The notes beneath the pieces were generated by a model that saw only the letters and a list, made by a program, of their open reading frames with translations, had not been told where the DNA came from and ran no database searches. Both the position numbers and the translations under genes were made by a program. Shown one piece after another: positions 16,581 through 25,143 of a stretch of DNA of 43,660 bases (the first letter of the stretch is position 1; each line of letters starts with the position of its first letter). This DNA comes from Akkermansia muciniphila (GTDB lineage: Bacteria; Verrucomicrobiota; Verrucomicrobiia; Limisphaerales; UBA1100): NCBI GenBank assembly GCA_945903605.1, contig CAMDOH010000016.1, forward strand, positions 1 through 43,660, written 5' to 3'.

Positions 16581-18173
16581 GTGATGGAGACCCCTCAAAA
16601 AATGGACAGGTTTGCTGCTCGTGCTGCCGGCAGGAGGCGTGTGTTGGGTTACAAAGTGACGTTGCTGCTGGTGCTCGCCGTCTGTCTTGCCATCAGCGGT
16701 CTGGCTCAACATCAGCTTAATCGGCAGAGGTCGGAGTTGAGTGTTTCATTTCTTGAGCCGTTGCAAGATGCGCCACCGGTGCTGGCATTTGTGTCCACCT
16801 CGTTGGGCGGATTCAAAGGGCTGGTTTCGAGCTTGCTTTGGTTTCGTGTGAACGAACTTCAGAATGAGAAAAAGTACGCGGAGCTGGTACAGCTCACCGA
16901 TTGGATCACCAAACTGCAGCCATTCATTCCGATGGTGTGGACGGATCGTGCGTGGAATCTGACTTATAATATTTCTGTGGCGCATCCGAATCCGGTGGAT
17001 CGTTGGCACTACGTCTACCAAGGAATCTCTCTGCTGCGTGACGAAGGGCTGCGTTACAATCCGCAAGAGCCGCTGCTGTACCATGAGCTTTCGTGGCATT
17101 TTCAGCACAAGTTGGGACAGAACCTCGATCAGCACCATTTCTACTACAAGCAGCAATGGTTGAATCGAATGACCGAGGTGTTGTGGGATACGCCACAGGA
17201 AGCATCCGCATCCAAAGGTCGTCCCGATTTTGATAGGCTGATCAATCCTGATAACGAGAAGAGCGCCGCGCGCAGAAAGCGTCTGGTTGAGGAATACAAG
17301 ATCGACCCGATTCGCATGAAGGAAGTGGATACCATCTACGGGCCGCTCGAATGGAGGTTGCCTGAAGTCCACTCCATTTACTGGGCCTGGTTGGGGATGG
17401 AGAAATGCAAAGAGAATCCTGCGCGAAAGAATATCCTAAAAAAACTTCAGCGGAGTTTGTTTCAATCGATGCAGATGACGTTCGTGCGAGGTAAACTCGT
17501 CTTTGATCCGTACTCCAAAAGTTTTGATTACGGGGCAAACCTCGAGATCATCAAGAAAGCCAATCAGGCCTATGTGGACATGGCTGAGCAGCTCGAGGAA
17601 AAAGACATCAAAGAAGGAGTGTTTGATCATGCTCATTGGAATTTTGTCCGGCACGCCATCTCGCAGCTCTACCTGCACAATCAGCAGACTGAAGCGCGGG
17701 AATGGCTCAAATATCTGGTGAAGCATTTCCCGAAGAAGATCGATTTCGAGCCAACGTTCGTGAATGGCAATATCAACCTCGACGATTTTTGCCTGCATCG
17801 GATTGAAGAGGACATCAAATCTGGCGGTCAGGATCGCGCAAAAAGCCTAGTCGAGGGACTCATCGGCAACGCCTACTATTTCTTCACCATTGGTGAAGAT
17901 GGACAGGCCGAAGGCCACTTGCTGATGGCCAAGAGAGTTGTCGCCCGATATGAAGCGCGTTCCTCCACTGCTGAAACCGGCCGGGTTGATCTTCCTCCAT
18001 TCGAAGACTCCCAGAAACTTATTTTGCACCGGTTCCTTTACGATACGAACACGCCACCGGCCATGCAGGCTGCGCTTCGCTCTCGACTCGGCATCGGTGC
18101 CACTGAAAAAATCGCGCTGCCCCCTCCGCCCATTCGCACGTCCACCAATTCAATCGTCAAGCCGAAGCTCTAA
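16581..18173 (+). CDS. membrane-anchored helical-repeat (TPR-like) protein of unknown function
   Basis: Not a family I can name. The start is GTG at 16581 or ATG at 16584. One TM helix lies at about 26-42 (VTLLLVLAVCLAISGLA). The remaining 490 residues are helical and rich in Trp, Tyr and charged residues, with TPR-like spacing (WFRVNELQNEKKYAELVQL, WFQ/WL pairs such as AREWLKYLVKHFPKKIDFEP). The C-terminal tail is proline-rich (PPPPIRTSTNS). It is the last gene of the operon and is tightly coupled to the second permease. An accessory or assembly role for the exporter is suggested by position only. It ends 12 bases before the convergent oppC stop. Confidence 0.7.
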   Translation: MMETPQKMDRFAARAAGRRRVLGYKVTLLLVLAVCLAISGLAQHQLNRQRSELSVSFLEPLQDAPPVLAFVSTSLGGFKGLVSSLLWFRVNELQNEKKYAELVQLTDWITKLQPFIPMVWTDRAWNLTYNISVAHPNPVDRWHYVYQGISLLRDEGLRYNPQEPLLYHELSWHFQHKLGQNLDQHHFYYKQQWLNRMTEVLWDTPQEASASKGRPDFDRLINPDNEKSAARRKRLVEEYKIDPIRMKEVDTIYGPLEWRLPEVHSIYWAWLGMEKCKENPARKNILKKLQRSLFQSMQMTFVRGKLVFDPYSKSFDYGANLEIIKKANQAYVDMAEQLEEKDIKEGVFDHAHWNFVRHAISQLYLHNQQTEAREWLKYLVKHFPKKIDFEPTFVNGNINLDDFCLHRIEEDIKSGGQDRAKSLVEGLIGNAYYFFTIGEDGQAEGHLLMAKRVVARYEARSSTAETGRVDLPPFEDSQKLILHRFLYDTNTPPAMQAALRSRLGIGATEKIALPPPPIRTSTNSIVKPKL

Positions 18174-18186
18174 AGTTCGAGTCTTC
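18164..18186. terminator. weak stem-loop at convergent stops (operon end / oppC)
   Basis: GAAG-CTC (18164-18170) can pair with GAG-T-CTTC (18179-18186) with one bulged T and an 8-base loop that contains the TAA stop of the plus-strand gene. The opposing TAG stop lies at its other edge. No T-run follows on either strand. Confidence 0.2.
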
Positions 18187-19094
18187 TATCCGGCACGTGG
18201 ATCAAAGGCGTCGCGCAATCCATCGCCCACAAAATTCAACGCCAACAAAGTGCTCACCAGCGCCGTCGCTGGAAAAACGAGCAGCCACCAATAAACGCGG
18301 ATGGGGTTGAGTTGCGAAGCTCCCTCGGCAATGAGAGAACCCCAACTAGCCATCGGCGGCTGAATTCCCAGCCCCAGATAACTCAGGAAGGATTCGTAGA
18401 GGATGATCGCCGGAACCGTCATCGTCACATAAGTGATGATCACTCCCAGCACATTGGGCAGGATGTGATGAAGAATGATCCGACTATTGTTGGCGCCGAG
18501 CGCTCGGCTTGCGTCCACAAACTGGCGCCCACGCAATGTGAGCACTTGGCCGCGAACAATTCGCGCCATCGTCAGCCACGACACTGCGCCGAGGCCGACG
18601 AACAGAAACGCTGTCCTCGTGTAACGTCCCGCACTCGATCCAAATTGATCCACGATCCACTGCTTCACATGGGTGTCCAGCACAGTGATGAGCACGATGA
18701 CGAAGACAATCGCTGGTAACGCATACAGGATGTCCACCACGCGCATCATCCAACTATCGAAACGCCCGCCTAAATAGCCGGCCACCGCGCCCCAAGTGAC
18801 TCCGATGACAAGGGCGACCGTCGCGCCGACGAGTCCGACCATCAACGAAATGCGCGCGCCAAACATCACCCGCGTCATCAAATCGAAACCATGCACATCC
18901 GTGCCGAACCAATGTTTGCCATCCGGTGGTTGAAATTGTGTGGCCGCCATCTGATCGGGTTTGTATGGCGCGAACATCGGCCAGATCAGAATTCCAACAA
19001 GCAGTGCTGCGATGAAGATGAGGCTGAACACCGCTGGACGATTTCGTTTGAACCGTTCCCAAGCGCGCTGATTGGGTGTGAGGTTCCTACTCAT
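18186..19094 (-). CDS. oppC: oligopeptide-type ABC transporter permease (OppC/DppC family)
   Basis: Inner-membrane channel subunit of a peptide or nickel-type importer. A short cytoplasmic N-terminus (NLTPNQRAWERFKRNRPAV) leads to the first TM helix, then the characteristic WFGTDVHGFDLMTRVMFGAR block (about 63-82). Four to five more TM helices follow, with the ATPase-contacting EAA-like loop around GRQFVDASRALGANNSRIIL (about 190-209). The 302-residue length is normal. It overlaps the end of oppB by 8 bases, so translation is probably coupled. No OppD/OppF ATPase genes follow; the next gene is convergent. Confidence 0.9.
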   Translation of the reverse strand: MSRNLTPNQRAWERFKRNRPAVFSLIFIAALLVGILIWPMFAPYKPDQMAATQFQPPDGKHWFGTDVHGFDLMTRVMFGARISLMVGLVGATVALVIGVTWGAVAGYLGGRFDSWMMRVVDILYALPAIVFVIVLITVLDTHVKQWIVDQFGSSAGRYTRTAFLFVGLGAVSWLTMARIVRGQVLTLRGRQFVDASRALGANNSRIILHHILPNVLGVIITYVTMTVPAIILYESFLSYLGLGIQPPMASWGSLIAEGASQLNPIRVYWWLLVFPATALVSTLLALNFVGDGLRDAFDPRAG

Positions 19095-20001
19095 ATTTCA
19101 CGCGTGCGTCGAGCAGCCCGTAGCTGATGTCCACCAAAAGATTCATCACGAGCAGAAGCGTCGCGTAGAGCAGCACAAGGCCGACGACCATCGTGTAATC
19201 ACGATTCAGCGAGCTGTTCACCATGAAGACGCCGATGCCCGGGATATTGAAAATATTCTCCACGACAAAGGATCCCGTGAGCAGGTCGGCCAGTAACGGG
19301 CCGGAATAGGAAACGACAGGCAACACGGCGATGCGAAAGGCATGCCGCACAAGCACACGCGTTTCGCTCATTCCCTTTGCTCGGGCGGTGACGATGAATC
19401 CTTCCTGCAATGCCTGTGTCATTCCCTCACGCATCAGCCGCGAGATTCGTCCGGCAAAGAAAAGTCCCAACGCGAATGATGGAAGAATCGCGTGCCACGG
19501 AGTTTCCCATTGTGCCGGCGGGAAAATCTGCCAGCGAATAGAGAAGAACATGATGAGCAACGGGCCTACGACGAAGCCGGGAATGCAGATGGCGAGGATG
19601 GCAAAGAAACTACCGGCGTAGTCCGGCCAGCGTCCGCGACCGACAGCCGTGATGAATCCAAGTGGAATACCGATTCCCTGCGCGATCAGAAACGCGAGAA
19701 GTCCCAGTGTCAGTGAGACGGGCAGACCCTGCCTGATGATGTCGTTGACGGTGTGGTTGCGATATTTGAGCGAGGGGCCGAGGTCGCCATGGGAAAGGTC
19801 GCCCAGATAACGCAGGTATTGTTTCCAGACAGGTTCGTCGAGATGGTATTTCGCTTTGAGATTGCGCTCGATTTCGGGTGAAGCGGGTTTGCGTTCATTA
19901 TCGAATGGGCCACCGGGCGCGAGGCGCACCAACGCGAATGCCATGAAGGTGATCACCAGCAGGAGCGGGATGAGAAAAAGTGCTCGTTTGAGAAAGTACA
20001 T
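19087..20001 (-). CDS. oppB: oligopeptide-type ABC transporter permease (OppB/DppB family)
   Basis: Partner channel subunit of OppC. It opens with a TM helix (FLKRALFLIPLLLVITFMAF), then LVRLAPGGPFDNERK and the periplasmic segment KYHLDEPVWKQYLRYLGDL typical of OppB/DppB. Five further TM helices follow, with the EAA-like loop ALQEGFIVTARAKGMSE (about 197-213) and the C-terminal NIPGIGVFMVNSSLNRDY block. Its 304 residues are standard. It starts 3 bases after the oppA stop and overlaps oppC. Specific substrate cannot be read from the sequence. Confidence 0.9.
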   Translation of the reverse strand: MYFLKRALFLIPLLLVITFMAFALVRLAPGGPFDNERKPASPEIERNLKAKYHLDEPVWKQYLRYLGDLSHGDLGPSLKYRNHTVNDIIRQGLPVSLTLGLLAFLIAQGIGIPLGFITAVGRGRWPDYAGSFFAILAICIPGFVVGPLLIMFFSIRWQIFPPAQWETPWHAILPSFALGLFFAGRISRLMREGMTQALQEGFIVTARAKGMSETRVLVRHAFRIAVLPVVSYSGPLLADLLTGSFVVENIFNIPGIGVFMVNSSLNRDYTMVVGLVLLYATLLLVMNLLVDISYGLLDARVKYE

Positions 20002-20004
20002 GCG

Positions 20005-21630
20005 TCAGCGTTTGCGGCGGATGGGCCAGAGCGGATGTTCGTCGAGCAGGTTGAAATAAATGCCTTCGAATTTCGCGGGGTCGAAGAAGTTCACACCCGT
20101 CCGGAAGAAGAGTGGGATGATGGGAAGATCATCGTGCACCAGCAGTGTTTCAGCATCGCGCAACAACTCGGCGCGGCGGTTGAGGTCGGTAATCTGATTG
20201 GCATCACGCATCAATTGGTCATAACGCGGGTTCTTCCAGCCGGTGCGATTGTTGCCGTTGTTGCTCATGAACATGTCCAGAAAAGTGTTGGGGTCGTTGT
20301 AGTCGCCCACCCAGCCGCTCCGGCTCACATCGTAATTCAGCTCGGATTGATCGGTGAGGTACACCTTCCATTCCTTCTGAGCGATTTCGCAATGGATGCC
20401 CAATTCGCGTTGCCACATCTCTTGGATCTCGACAGCCAGTTGCACGGAAGTTTTGGTGTTTGACGTGAGGTAGATGAAGTTTGGAAATCCTTTGCCGTTT
20501 GGAAAACCTGCTTCGGCGAGCAGTTTCTTTGCAAGTGAGGGATCATGTCCCAGTCCGGCTGGAGGCAGATAATGAGCGGTGCCCGGCGGCGTGTAAGAGC
20601 TGGCAGTCTTTTCGCCGCCTTTGGTGATCTTGTCCACGAGCCGCTGTTTGTCGATGGCCAGTGCCAGCGCCTTGCGCACGCGCGGATCGTCGAATGGTTT
20701 TTTGGTCACGTTGTAGCGGATGAATTCCGTGCCGAGATAATCGAATGTGTGCATGTCGGGACGGTTTCGGAGCACATCGAGCAGTTCATTCGGGACAAGC
20801 CCTTTGTCCCAGATGATGTCGACTTGTCCGGTCGTGTACAAACTCAGTGCGGTGGTCTGCTGATCGATTGGCAGTAGATCGATGATTTCGTTTTGTACAT
20901 TGGCTGCGTCCCAGTAATACGGGTTTTTGCGGATTCGGATTTTGTCGCGGATGCGCCACGATTCGAGTGCGTACGGGCCGCTCGTCGGGACGGGCGGTGT
21001 GAGCAGCCAACGGTCGCCGTGCTTTTCAATCGCTGCACGCGGAACAATGGAGAGCGTCCGAAAAGCACAGAGATCCAGAAAGAACGGGCAGGGAGCATTT
21101 AATTCCACACGCAGTGTGTGTGTGTCAATCGCTCGAACGCCGAGTTGGGATAAGTCCTTGATCTTTCCCATGCTGATCGCTTCTGCATTTTGGACGAAGA
21201 ACAACTGGCCGGCGTATTCGGAGGCGGTGAGTGGATCGACAACTCGCCGCCACGAATAGATAAAATCTTCGGATGTGATGGGGGCGCCGGTGGACCACTT
21301 TGCATTCTTGCGCAGATGAAATGTGTAAAGTTTTCCATTGGTCGAGACGTCCCAACGTTCGGCAATGGCTGGCTCGGCTGTGGCCGTTTTCGGATTAAGA
21401 CGAGTGAGTCCTTCAAACAGGGCACCGGCGGCGCGACCATCGGGTTGACCGGTGATGATGGCTGGATCGAGCGATTGTGGCTCAGCTCCGTTGATGATGA
21501 CAATGTCGGCGCGCGGCTCTTTTTTGCCACATCCCAATAGGGATACTGCGAGAAGGAAGATCGTGCTGAGCAGACAGAACCGCATCAGATTCGATCGCGT
21601 CGGGGTCCGGTCATTGCCGAGCGCGTCCAT
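20005..21630 (-). CDS. oppA: oligopeptide-binding lipoprotein (OppA / SBP family 5)
   Basis: Extracytoplasmic substrate-binding component for OppBC. An ATG at 21585 would give MRFCLLSTIFLLAVSLLGC, a lipoprotein signal with lipobox LLGC; the ATG at 21630 adds 15 residues and sits 9 bases after the secG stop. The mature protein carries family-5 landmarks: GAEPQSLDPA, FEGLTRLNP, WSTGAPITSEDFIYSWRRV, RKNPYYWD, and DDPRVRKALALAIDKQRLV. Its total of about 540 residues is normal. Lipidation would use the lgt product encoded upstream on the same strand. Substrates may be peptides, but this family also binds other solutes. Confidence 0.9.
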   Translation of the reverse strand: MDALGNDRTPTRSNLMRFCLLSTIFLLAVSLLGCGKKEPRADIVIINGAEPQSLDPAIITGQPDGRAAGALFEGLTRLNPKTATAEPAIAERWDVSTNGKLYTFHLRKNAKWSTGAPITSEDFIYSWRRVVDPLTASEYAGQLFFVQNAEAISMGKIKDLSQLGVRAIDTHTLRVELNAPCPFFLDLCAFRTLSIVPRAAIEKHGDRWLLTPPVPTSGPYALESWRIRDKIRIRKNPYYWDAANVQNEIIDLLPIDQQTTALSLYTTGQVDIIWDKGLVPNELLDVLRNRPDMHTFDYLGTEFIRYNVTKKPFDDPRVRKALALAIDKQRLVDKITKGGEKTASSYTPPGTAHYLPPAGLGHDPSLAKKLLAEAGFPNGKGFPNFIYLTSNTKTSVQLAVEIQEMWQRELGIHCEIAQKEWKVYLTDQSELNYDVSRSGWVGDYNDPNTFLDMFMSNNGNNRTGWKNPRYDQLMRDANQITDLNRRAELLRDAETLLVHDDLPIIPLFFRTGVNFFDPAKFEGIYFNLLDEHPLWPIRRKR

Positions 21631-21639
21631 GTAAACGAT

Positions 21640-22104
21640 TTATTTCTTTGCCGGTTGATTGGTGGCTGCTGGAGAAATCTTGTTCGTTGATGGAGCGGAA
21701 TTGGTGGAAGGTTGATTGGTTGACGGTTGGTTCGTCGTGGCGGGCTTGTTCGTGCTCGACGGTGTCGGAAAGAACGTGCCTTTCTCAGTCGAGAACGGAT
21801 TTTCAGGAGTCTTCTTTGTGGAAGTATCTTTGGTTTTGAGTGAATCGGAAATCCCGCCGCCGAGCTTTGTGTTCAATACAGACAACGTCAGTGCCAGCCC
21901 CAAGAAAATGACGGCGGTCCACTTTGTCAATTTGGTAAGGATGTTGCCGGCCCCCGGCCCAAAGAGGGCGTCAGTTGTTCCTCCACCGAATGCTGTGCCG
22001 ATACCTGCATCCTTTTTGGGAAGTTGCAGCATGACGAGAAAAATTAGGATGATGGCGTCGAGCACCAGCACCAATGTGAGTAGTCCGATAAATAGTTTTC
22101 CCAT
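21640..22104 (-). CDS. secG: protein translocase subunit SecG with long low-complexity tail
   Basis: Small membrane subunit that stimulates the SecYE channel. Two TM helices (about 4-26 and 62-78) flank the conserved cytoplasmic loop QLPKKDAGIGTAFGGG...DALFGPGAGNILTKLTKWT. The core is about 80 residues. It is followed by a 75-residue hydrophilic tail rich in Thr, Asn, Pro, Ser and Lys, with the repeats TNQPSTNQPSTN, longer than in E. coli SecG (110 residues in all). It lies 9 bases after tpiA; the pgk-tpiA-secG order is common in bacteria. Confidence 0.93.
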   Translation of the reverse strand: MGKLFIGLLTLVLVLDAIILIFLVMLQLPKKDAGIGTAFGGGTTDALFGPGAGNILTKLTKWTAVIFLGLALTLSVLNTKLGGGISDSLKTKDTSTKKTPENPFSTEKGTFFPTPSSTNKPATTNQPSTNQPSTNSAPSTNKISPAATNQPAKK

Positions 22105-22113
22105 AATTCAAAT

Positions 22114-22878
22114 TCAAACTGTATTCTTGATGATCTCTACAAAACTGTTCGCGTCGAGCGATGCCCCGCCGACGAGTGCGCCATCCACATCCACCTGACT
22201 CATCAGTTCGCTGGCATTGGCCGGCTTGACGCTGCCACCGTATTGGATACGGACAAGCTTGGCAACCGTTTCGCCGAATTGCTCGGCCAGCCGACTGCGA
22301 ATGAACGCATGCACTTCCTGCGCTTGTTGCGATGTTGCCGTCCTGCCTGTGCCGATGGCCCAGACTGGCTCGTAGGCAACAATCGTTTCCTGCATCTCCT
22401 CATTGGTGAGTCCGGTGAGACTGTTTTTGATTTGAGTGCCAACAACTTCTTCAGTCTTGCCCGACTCGCGTTCGGCCAATGTCTCGCCAACGCAGACGAT
22501 CGGAATGAGCGAGGCTTGATGCGCCGTCTTTGCTTTTTTGGAAACCAATTCGTCCGATTCGCGTTGGAACTGTCGTCGTTCGGAATGGCCGAGGATGACA
22601 TAATGGACGAGCAGTTCGCGCAATTGTCCCGTCGCGATTTCGCCCGTGAAAGCGCCGTAAGGATGTTCGCTCACGTTTTGGGCGCCGAGCCACAGATTGG
22701 TGCCTTGAACTATTTTTGAAACATCCGCCAGTGCCGTGAATGGTGGGCAAATCACCATGTCCACGCTGGTCAGATGAGCCAGCTCGCGCTTGAGGTCGGC
22801 GACCAAGTCACACGACTCAGCCACGGTCTTATTCATCTTCCAGTTGCCAGCGATGATCAGCTTTCGTTCTTTGTTCAT
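22114..22878 (-). CDS. tpiA: triosephosphate isomerase
   Basis: Interconverts dihydroxyacetone phosphate and glyceraldehyde 3-phosphate in glycolysis and gluconeogenesis. 254 residues, standard for the (beta/alpha)8 enzyme. Visible signatures are AGNWKMNKT (10-18, Asn and Lys of the active site), GHSERRQ (electrophilic His), [11 protein letters not shown] (catalytic Glu and flexible loop), [13 protein letters not shown] and [12 protein letters not shown] near the C-terminus. It lies 12 bases after pgk and 9 bases before secG, so almost certainly in one transcript. Cytoplasmic. Confidence 0.97.
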   Translation of the reverse strand: MNKERKLIIAGNWKMNKTVAESCDLVADLKRELAHLTSVDMVICPPFTALADVSKIVQGTNLWLGAQNVSEHPYGAFTGEIATGQLRELLVHYVILGHSERRQFQRESDELVSKKAKTAHQASLIPIVCVGETLAERESGKTEEVVGTQIKNSLTGLTNEEMQETIVAYEPVWAIGTGRTATSQQAQEVHAFIRSRLAEQFGETVAKLVRIQYGGSVKPANASELMSQVDVDGALVGGASLDANSFVEIIKNTV

Positions 22879-22890
22879 TGCAAATCAAGA

Positions 22891-24147
22891 TTACTTGTCT
22901 GTCAAAACCGCCACGCCTGGCAGCACATTGCCTTCGAGAAACTCCAGACTCGCGCCGCCACCGGTGCTCATGAAAGTCACTCGATCGCCGAGTCCAGCCT
23001 TGTTGATGGCCTTCACGCTGTCTCCGCCGCCGATGATGCTTTTGGCTCCATTCTTTTGAGTGGCTTCAACGACAGATTGAGCTACCACATTCGTGCCTTC
23101 GCCGAATCGTTTATCCTCGAACATTCCCATCGGACCATTCCAAAGGATCGTTTTCGCGTTTCGTATGACCTCAGAAAATCGAGCCGCTGTCACTGGGCCA
23201 ATATCCAACCCTTCCTCGCTGTCGCTAATGTCCGATGAACTATTCACGCGAGGGTGCTGGAGGTCGAAAATGGGTCTGCCTTTCTTGTTCAACTTTCCGC
23301 TGTCCACGGGTGTTGCCACAATGTTGTCCGTGGGAATCAGGAACTGCACGCCGCGTTGTTTGGCTTTGGCAACGCAGGCTCTTGCGACTTCGACTTTATC
23401 GGGTTCAACGAGCGACTTGCCGACTTTGCGTCCATCGGCCAATCGAAATGTGTAGGCCATCGCGCCGCCGATTAAAATCGTATCGGCCTTTTCCAACAGC
23501 CGATCGATGACGAGAATTTTGTCTGAGACCTTTGCTCCGCCGAGGATGACCACAAACGGACGAGCAGGATTTTCCAGTTCTTCTCCGAGAAACTTCAGTT
23601 CGCGCTCCATCAACAGGCCAGCAGCACAAAGGCCACCGCGTTGGGAAATCACGCGAGCCACACCTTCTGTTGAAGCGTGAGCGCGATGAGCTGCGCCAAA
23701 AGCATCGTTCACATAGACGTCGGCTACACTGGCCAGTTTTACCGCGAAGATCGGATCGTTGGCTTCCTCTTCGTTGTGAAAACGTACGTTCTCCAGAAGC
23801 AATAGGTCTCCGTTCTTCAACGCGGAAGTGGCTCGCTCGACTTTGTCGCCAATGCAATCATCCACGAATGCAACGGGTCGATCGATTAACTTGGAAAGCA
23901 AGTCGGCGACGGGTCGCAGGCTCATCGACGCTTCGCGCTGTCCTTTGGGTCGGCCAAGATGAGCGGCCAGGATGATTCGCGCTCCCGCAGCAATCAGCCG
24001 TTCAAGAGTGGGTAAAGTCTCTTTGATCCGAGTGGCATCGTTGATCACCATCTGGCCATCGATCTCCTCCATCGGAACATTGTAATCCACGCGCACAAAG
24101 ACGCGTTTGTCGTGCAGATCAAGATCGTTGATTGATAGCTTAGGCAT
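22891..24147 (-). CDS. pgk: phosphoglycerate kinase
   Basis: Catalyses the ATP-forming step from 1,3-bisphosphoglycerate to 3-phosphoglycerate. The N-terminal domain has [12 protein letters not shown] (15-26), [11 protein letters not shown] and AAHLGRPKG. The C-terminal nucleotide-binding domain has [22 protein letters not shown] and [15 protein letters not shown], ending with [14 protein letters not shown] and [15 protein letters not shown]. Its 418 residues are slightly above the usual 390-400, with a short Ser/Asp-rich insert ([14 protein letters not shown]). It heads a pgk-tpiA-secG block and is separated from the rluD-like gene by 53 bases with no clear promoter. Cytoplasmic. Confidence 0.97.
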   Translation of the reverse strand: MPKLSINDLDLHDKRVFVRVDYNVPMEEIDGQMVINDATRIKETLPTLERLIAAGARIILAAHLGRPKGQREASMSLRPVADLLSKLIDRPVAFVDDCIGDKVERATSALKNGDLLLLENVRFHNEEEANDPIFAVKLASVADVYVNDAFGAAHRAHASTEGVARVISQRGGLCAAGLLMERELKFLGEELENPARPFVVILGGAKVSDKILVIDRLLEKADTILIGGAMAYTFRLADGRKVGKSLVEPDKVEVARACVAKAKQRGVQFLIPTDNIVATPVDSGKLNKKGRPIFDLQHPRVNSSSDISDSEEGLDIGPVTAARFSEVIRNAKTILWNGPMGMFEDKRFGEGTNVVAQSVVEATQKNGAKSIIGGGDSVKAINKAGLGDRVTFMSTGGGASLEFLEGNVLPGVAVLTDK

Positions 24148-24200
24148 GTCCTAAAAGGCGGCGGAGCGTACCCGACGATACGAGCGAGTGAAAGTGAAAA

Positions 24201-25139
24201 CTAACCGGCGCGCAATGCTGTCAGCGTGTCCTGGAAATCCTTCGGTAACGGCGCTTCGAGCCTGATGATTTTGCGGGTTTTCGGATGGGTGAATTTGAGG
24301 CGCAACGCGTGGAGCATCTGGCGATTTGGAATTGGGAAATGATGCGCTGCAATTCGATTGGCGCGTTCGCCGTAAACCAGATCGCCCACCACCGGATGTG
24401 CGAGGTGATTGAAGTGAACACGGATCTGATGTGTGCGGCCAGTGTGAATCTGCGCCTCTACCAGTGTGGCGCCATTGAATCGTTCCTTCACTTCATAACT
24501 GGTGTGTGACTCCCGTCCTTTTGCTGAAATAGCCATTGTCTTTCGAAGCTTCGGATGACGCGCGATAGGTTCCCGAATATCCCCTTTTTCCTTGTGAAGA
24601 TTGCCGCAGAGCAGGGCGAGGTAAATCTTGGTGACATGGCGACCGGCAAATTGTCGGGAGAGATGGCGATGCGTTGAATCGCTTTTGGCGACGACGAGGC
24701 AACCACTCGTATCCTTATCAAGCCGGTGGACGATTCCCGGCCGTTCAACTCCACCAATGCCGCTGAGTTTGCCCGCGCAATGGTGTAGAAGCGCGTTGAC
24801 CAGCGTGCCTTTCCGATGACCCGCTCCGGGGTGCACGACGATGTCCGATTGCTTGTTCAACACCAGCAGATGCTCATCCTCGAATAGGATTTCCAACGGT
24901 ATTTCTTCAGGTTGGATTTCCGATGAAGTGGGTTCGGGCCATTCGATGGAGATGATCTCTGCGATTCTTGGTCGATGATTCTGCTTTGTCTCACATCCGT
25001 TGACGTGTACTTGCCCATCGCGAATCAGTCGCTGCCAAAGGACGCGCGATGTGTCCGGAAATCGTTCGCGAAGGAAGGCATCCAAGCGCATGTGCGCCGG
25101 ATGAGCCTCGATGATAAATTCCGTTCGGCGTGCGGTCAT
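24201..25139 (-). CDS. RluD-family 23S rRNA pseudouridine synthase
   Basis: Converts specific uridines of large-subunit rRNA to pseudouridine. An N-terminal S4 RNA-binding domain (about 15-75, MRLDAFLRERFPDTSR and LIRDGQVHVNG) is followed by the catalytic domain. The latter has LLVLNKQSDIVVHPGAG, HRLDKDTSGCLVVAKSD (catalytic Asp in HRLDKDTSG), and GRTHQIRVHFNHLAHPVVGD, all typical of RluA/RluD. Its 312 residues fit RluD. Which site is modified (RluD-type 1911/1915/1917 or another) cannot be decided from sequence alone. It starts 4 bases after the lgt stop. Confidence 0.9.
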   Translation of the reverse strand: MTARRTEFIIEAHPAHMRLDAFLRERFPDTSRVLWQRLIRDGQVHVNGCETKQNHRPRIAEIISIEWPEPTSSEIQPEEIPLEILFEDEHLLVLNKQSDIVVHPGAGHRKGTLVNALLHHCAGKLSGIGGVERPGIVHRLDKDTSGCLVVAKSDSTHRHLSRQFAGRHVTKIYLALLCGNLHKEKGDIREPIARHPKLRKTMAISAKGRESHTSYEVKERFNGATLVEAQIHTGRTHQIRVHFNHLAHPVVGDLVYGERANRIAAHHFPIPNRQMLHALRLKFTHPKTRKIIRLEAPLPKDFQDTLTALRAG

Positions 25140-25143
25140 GAAA

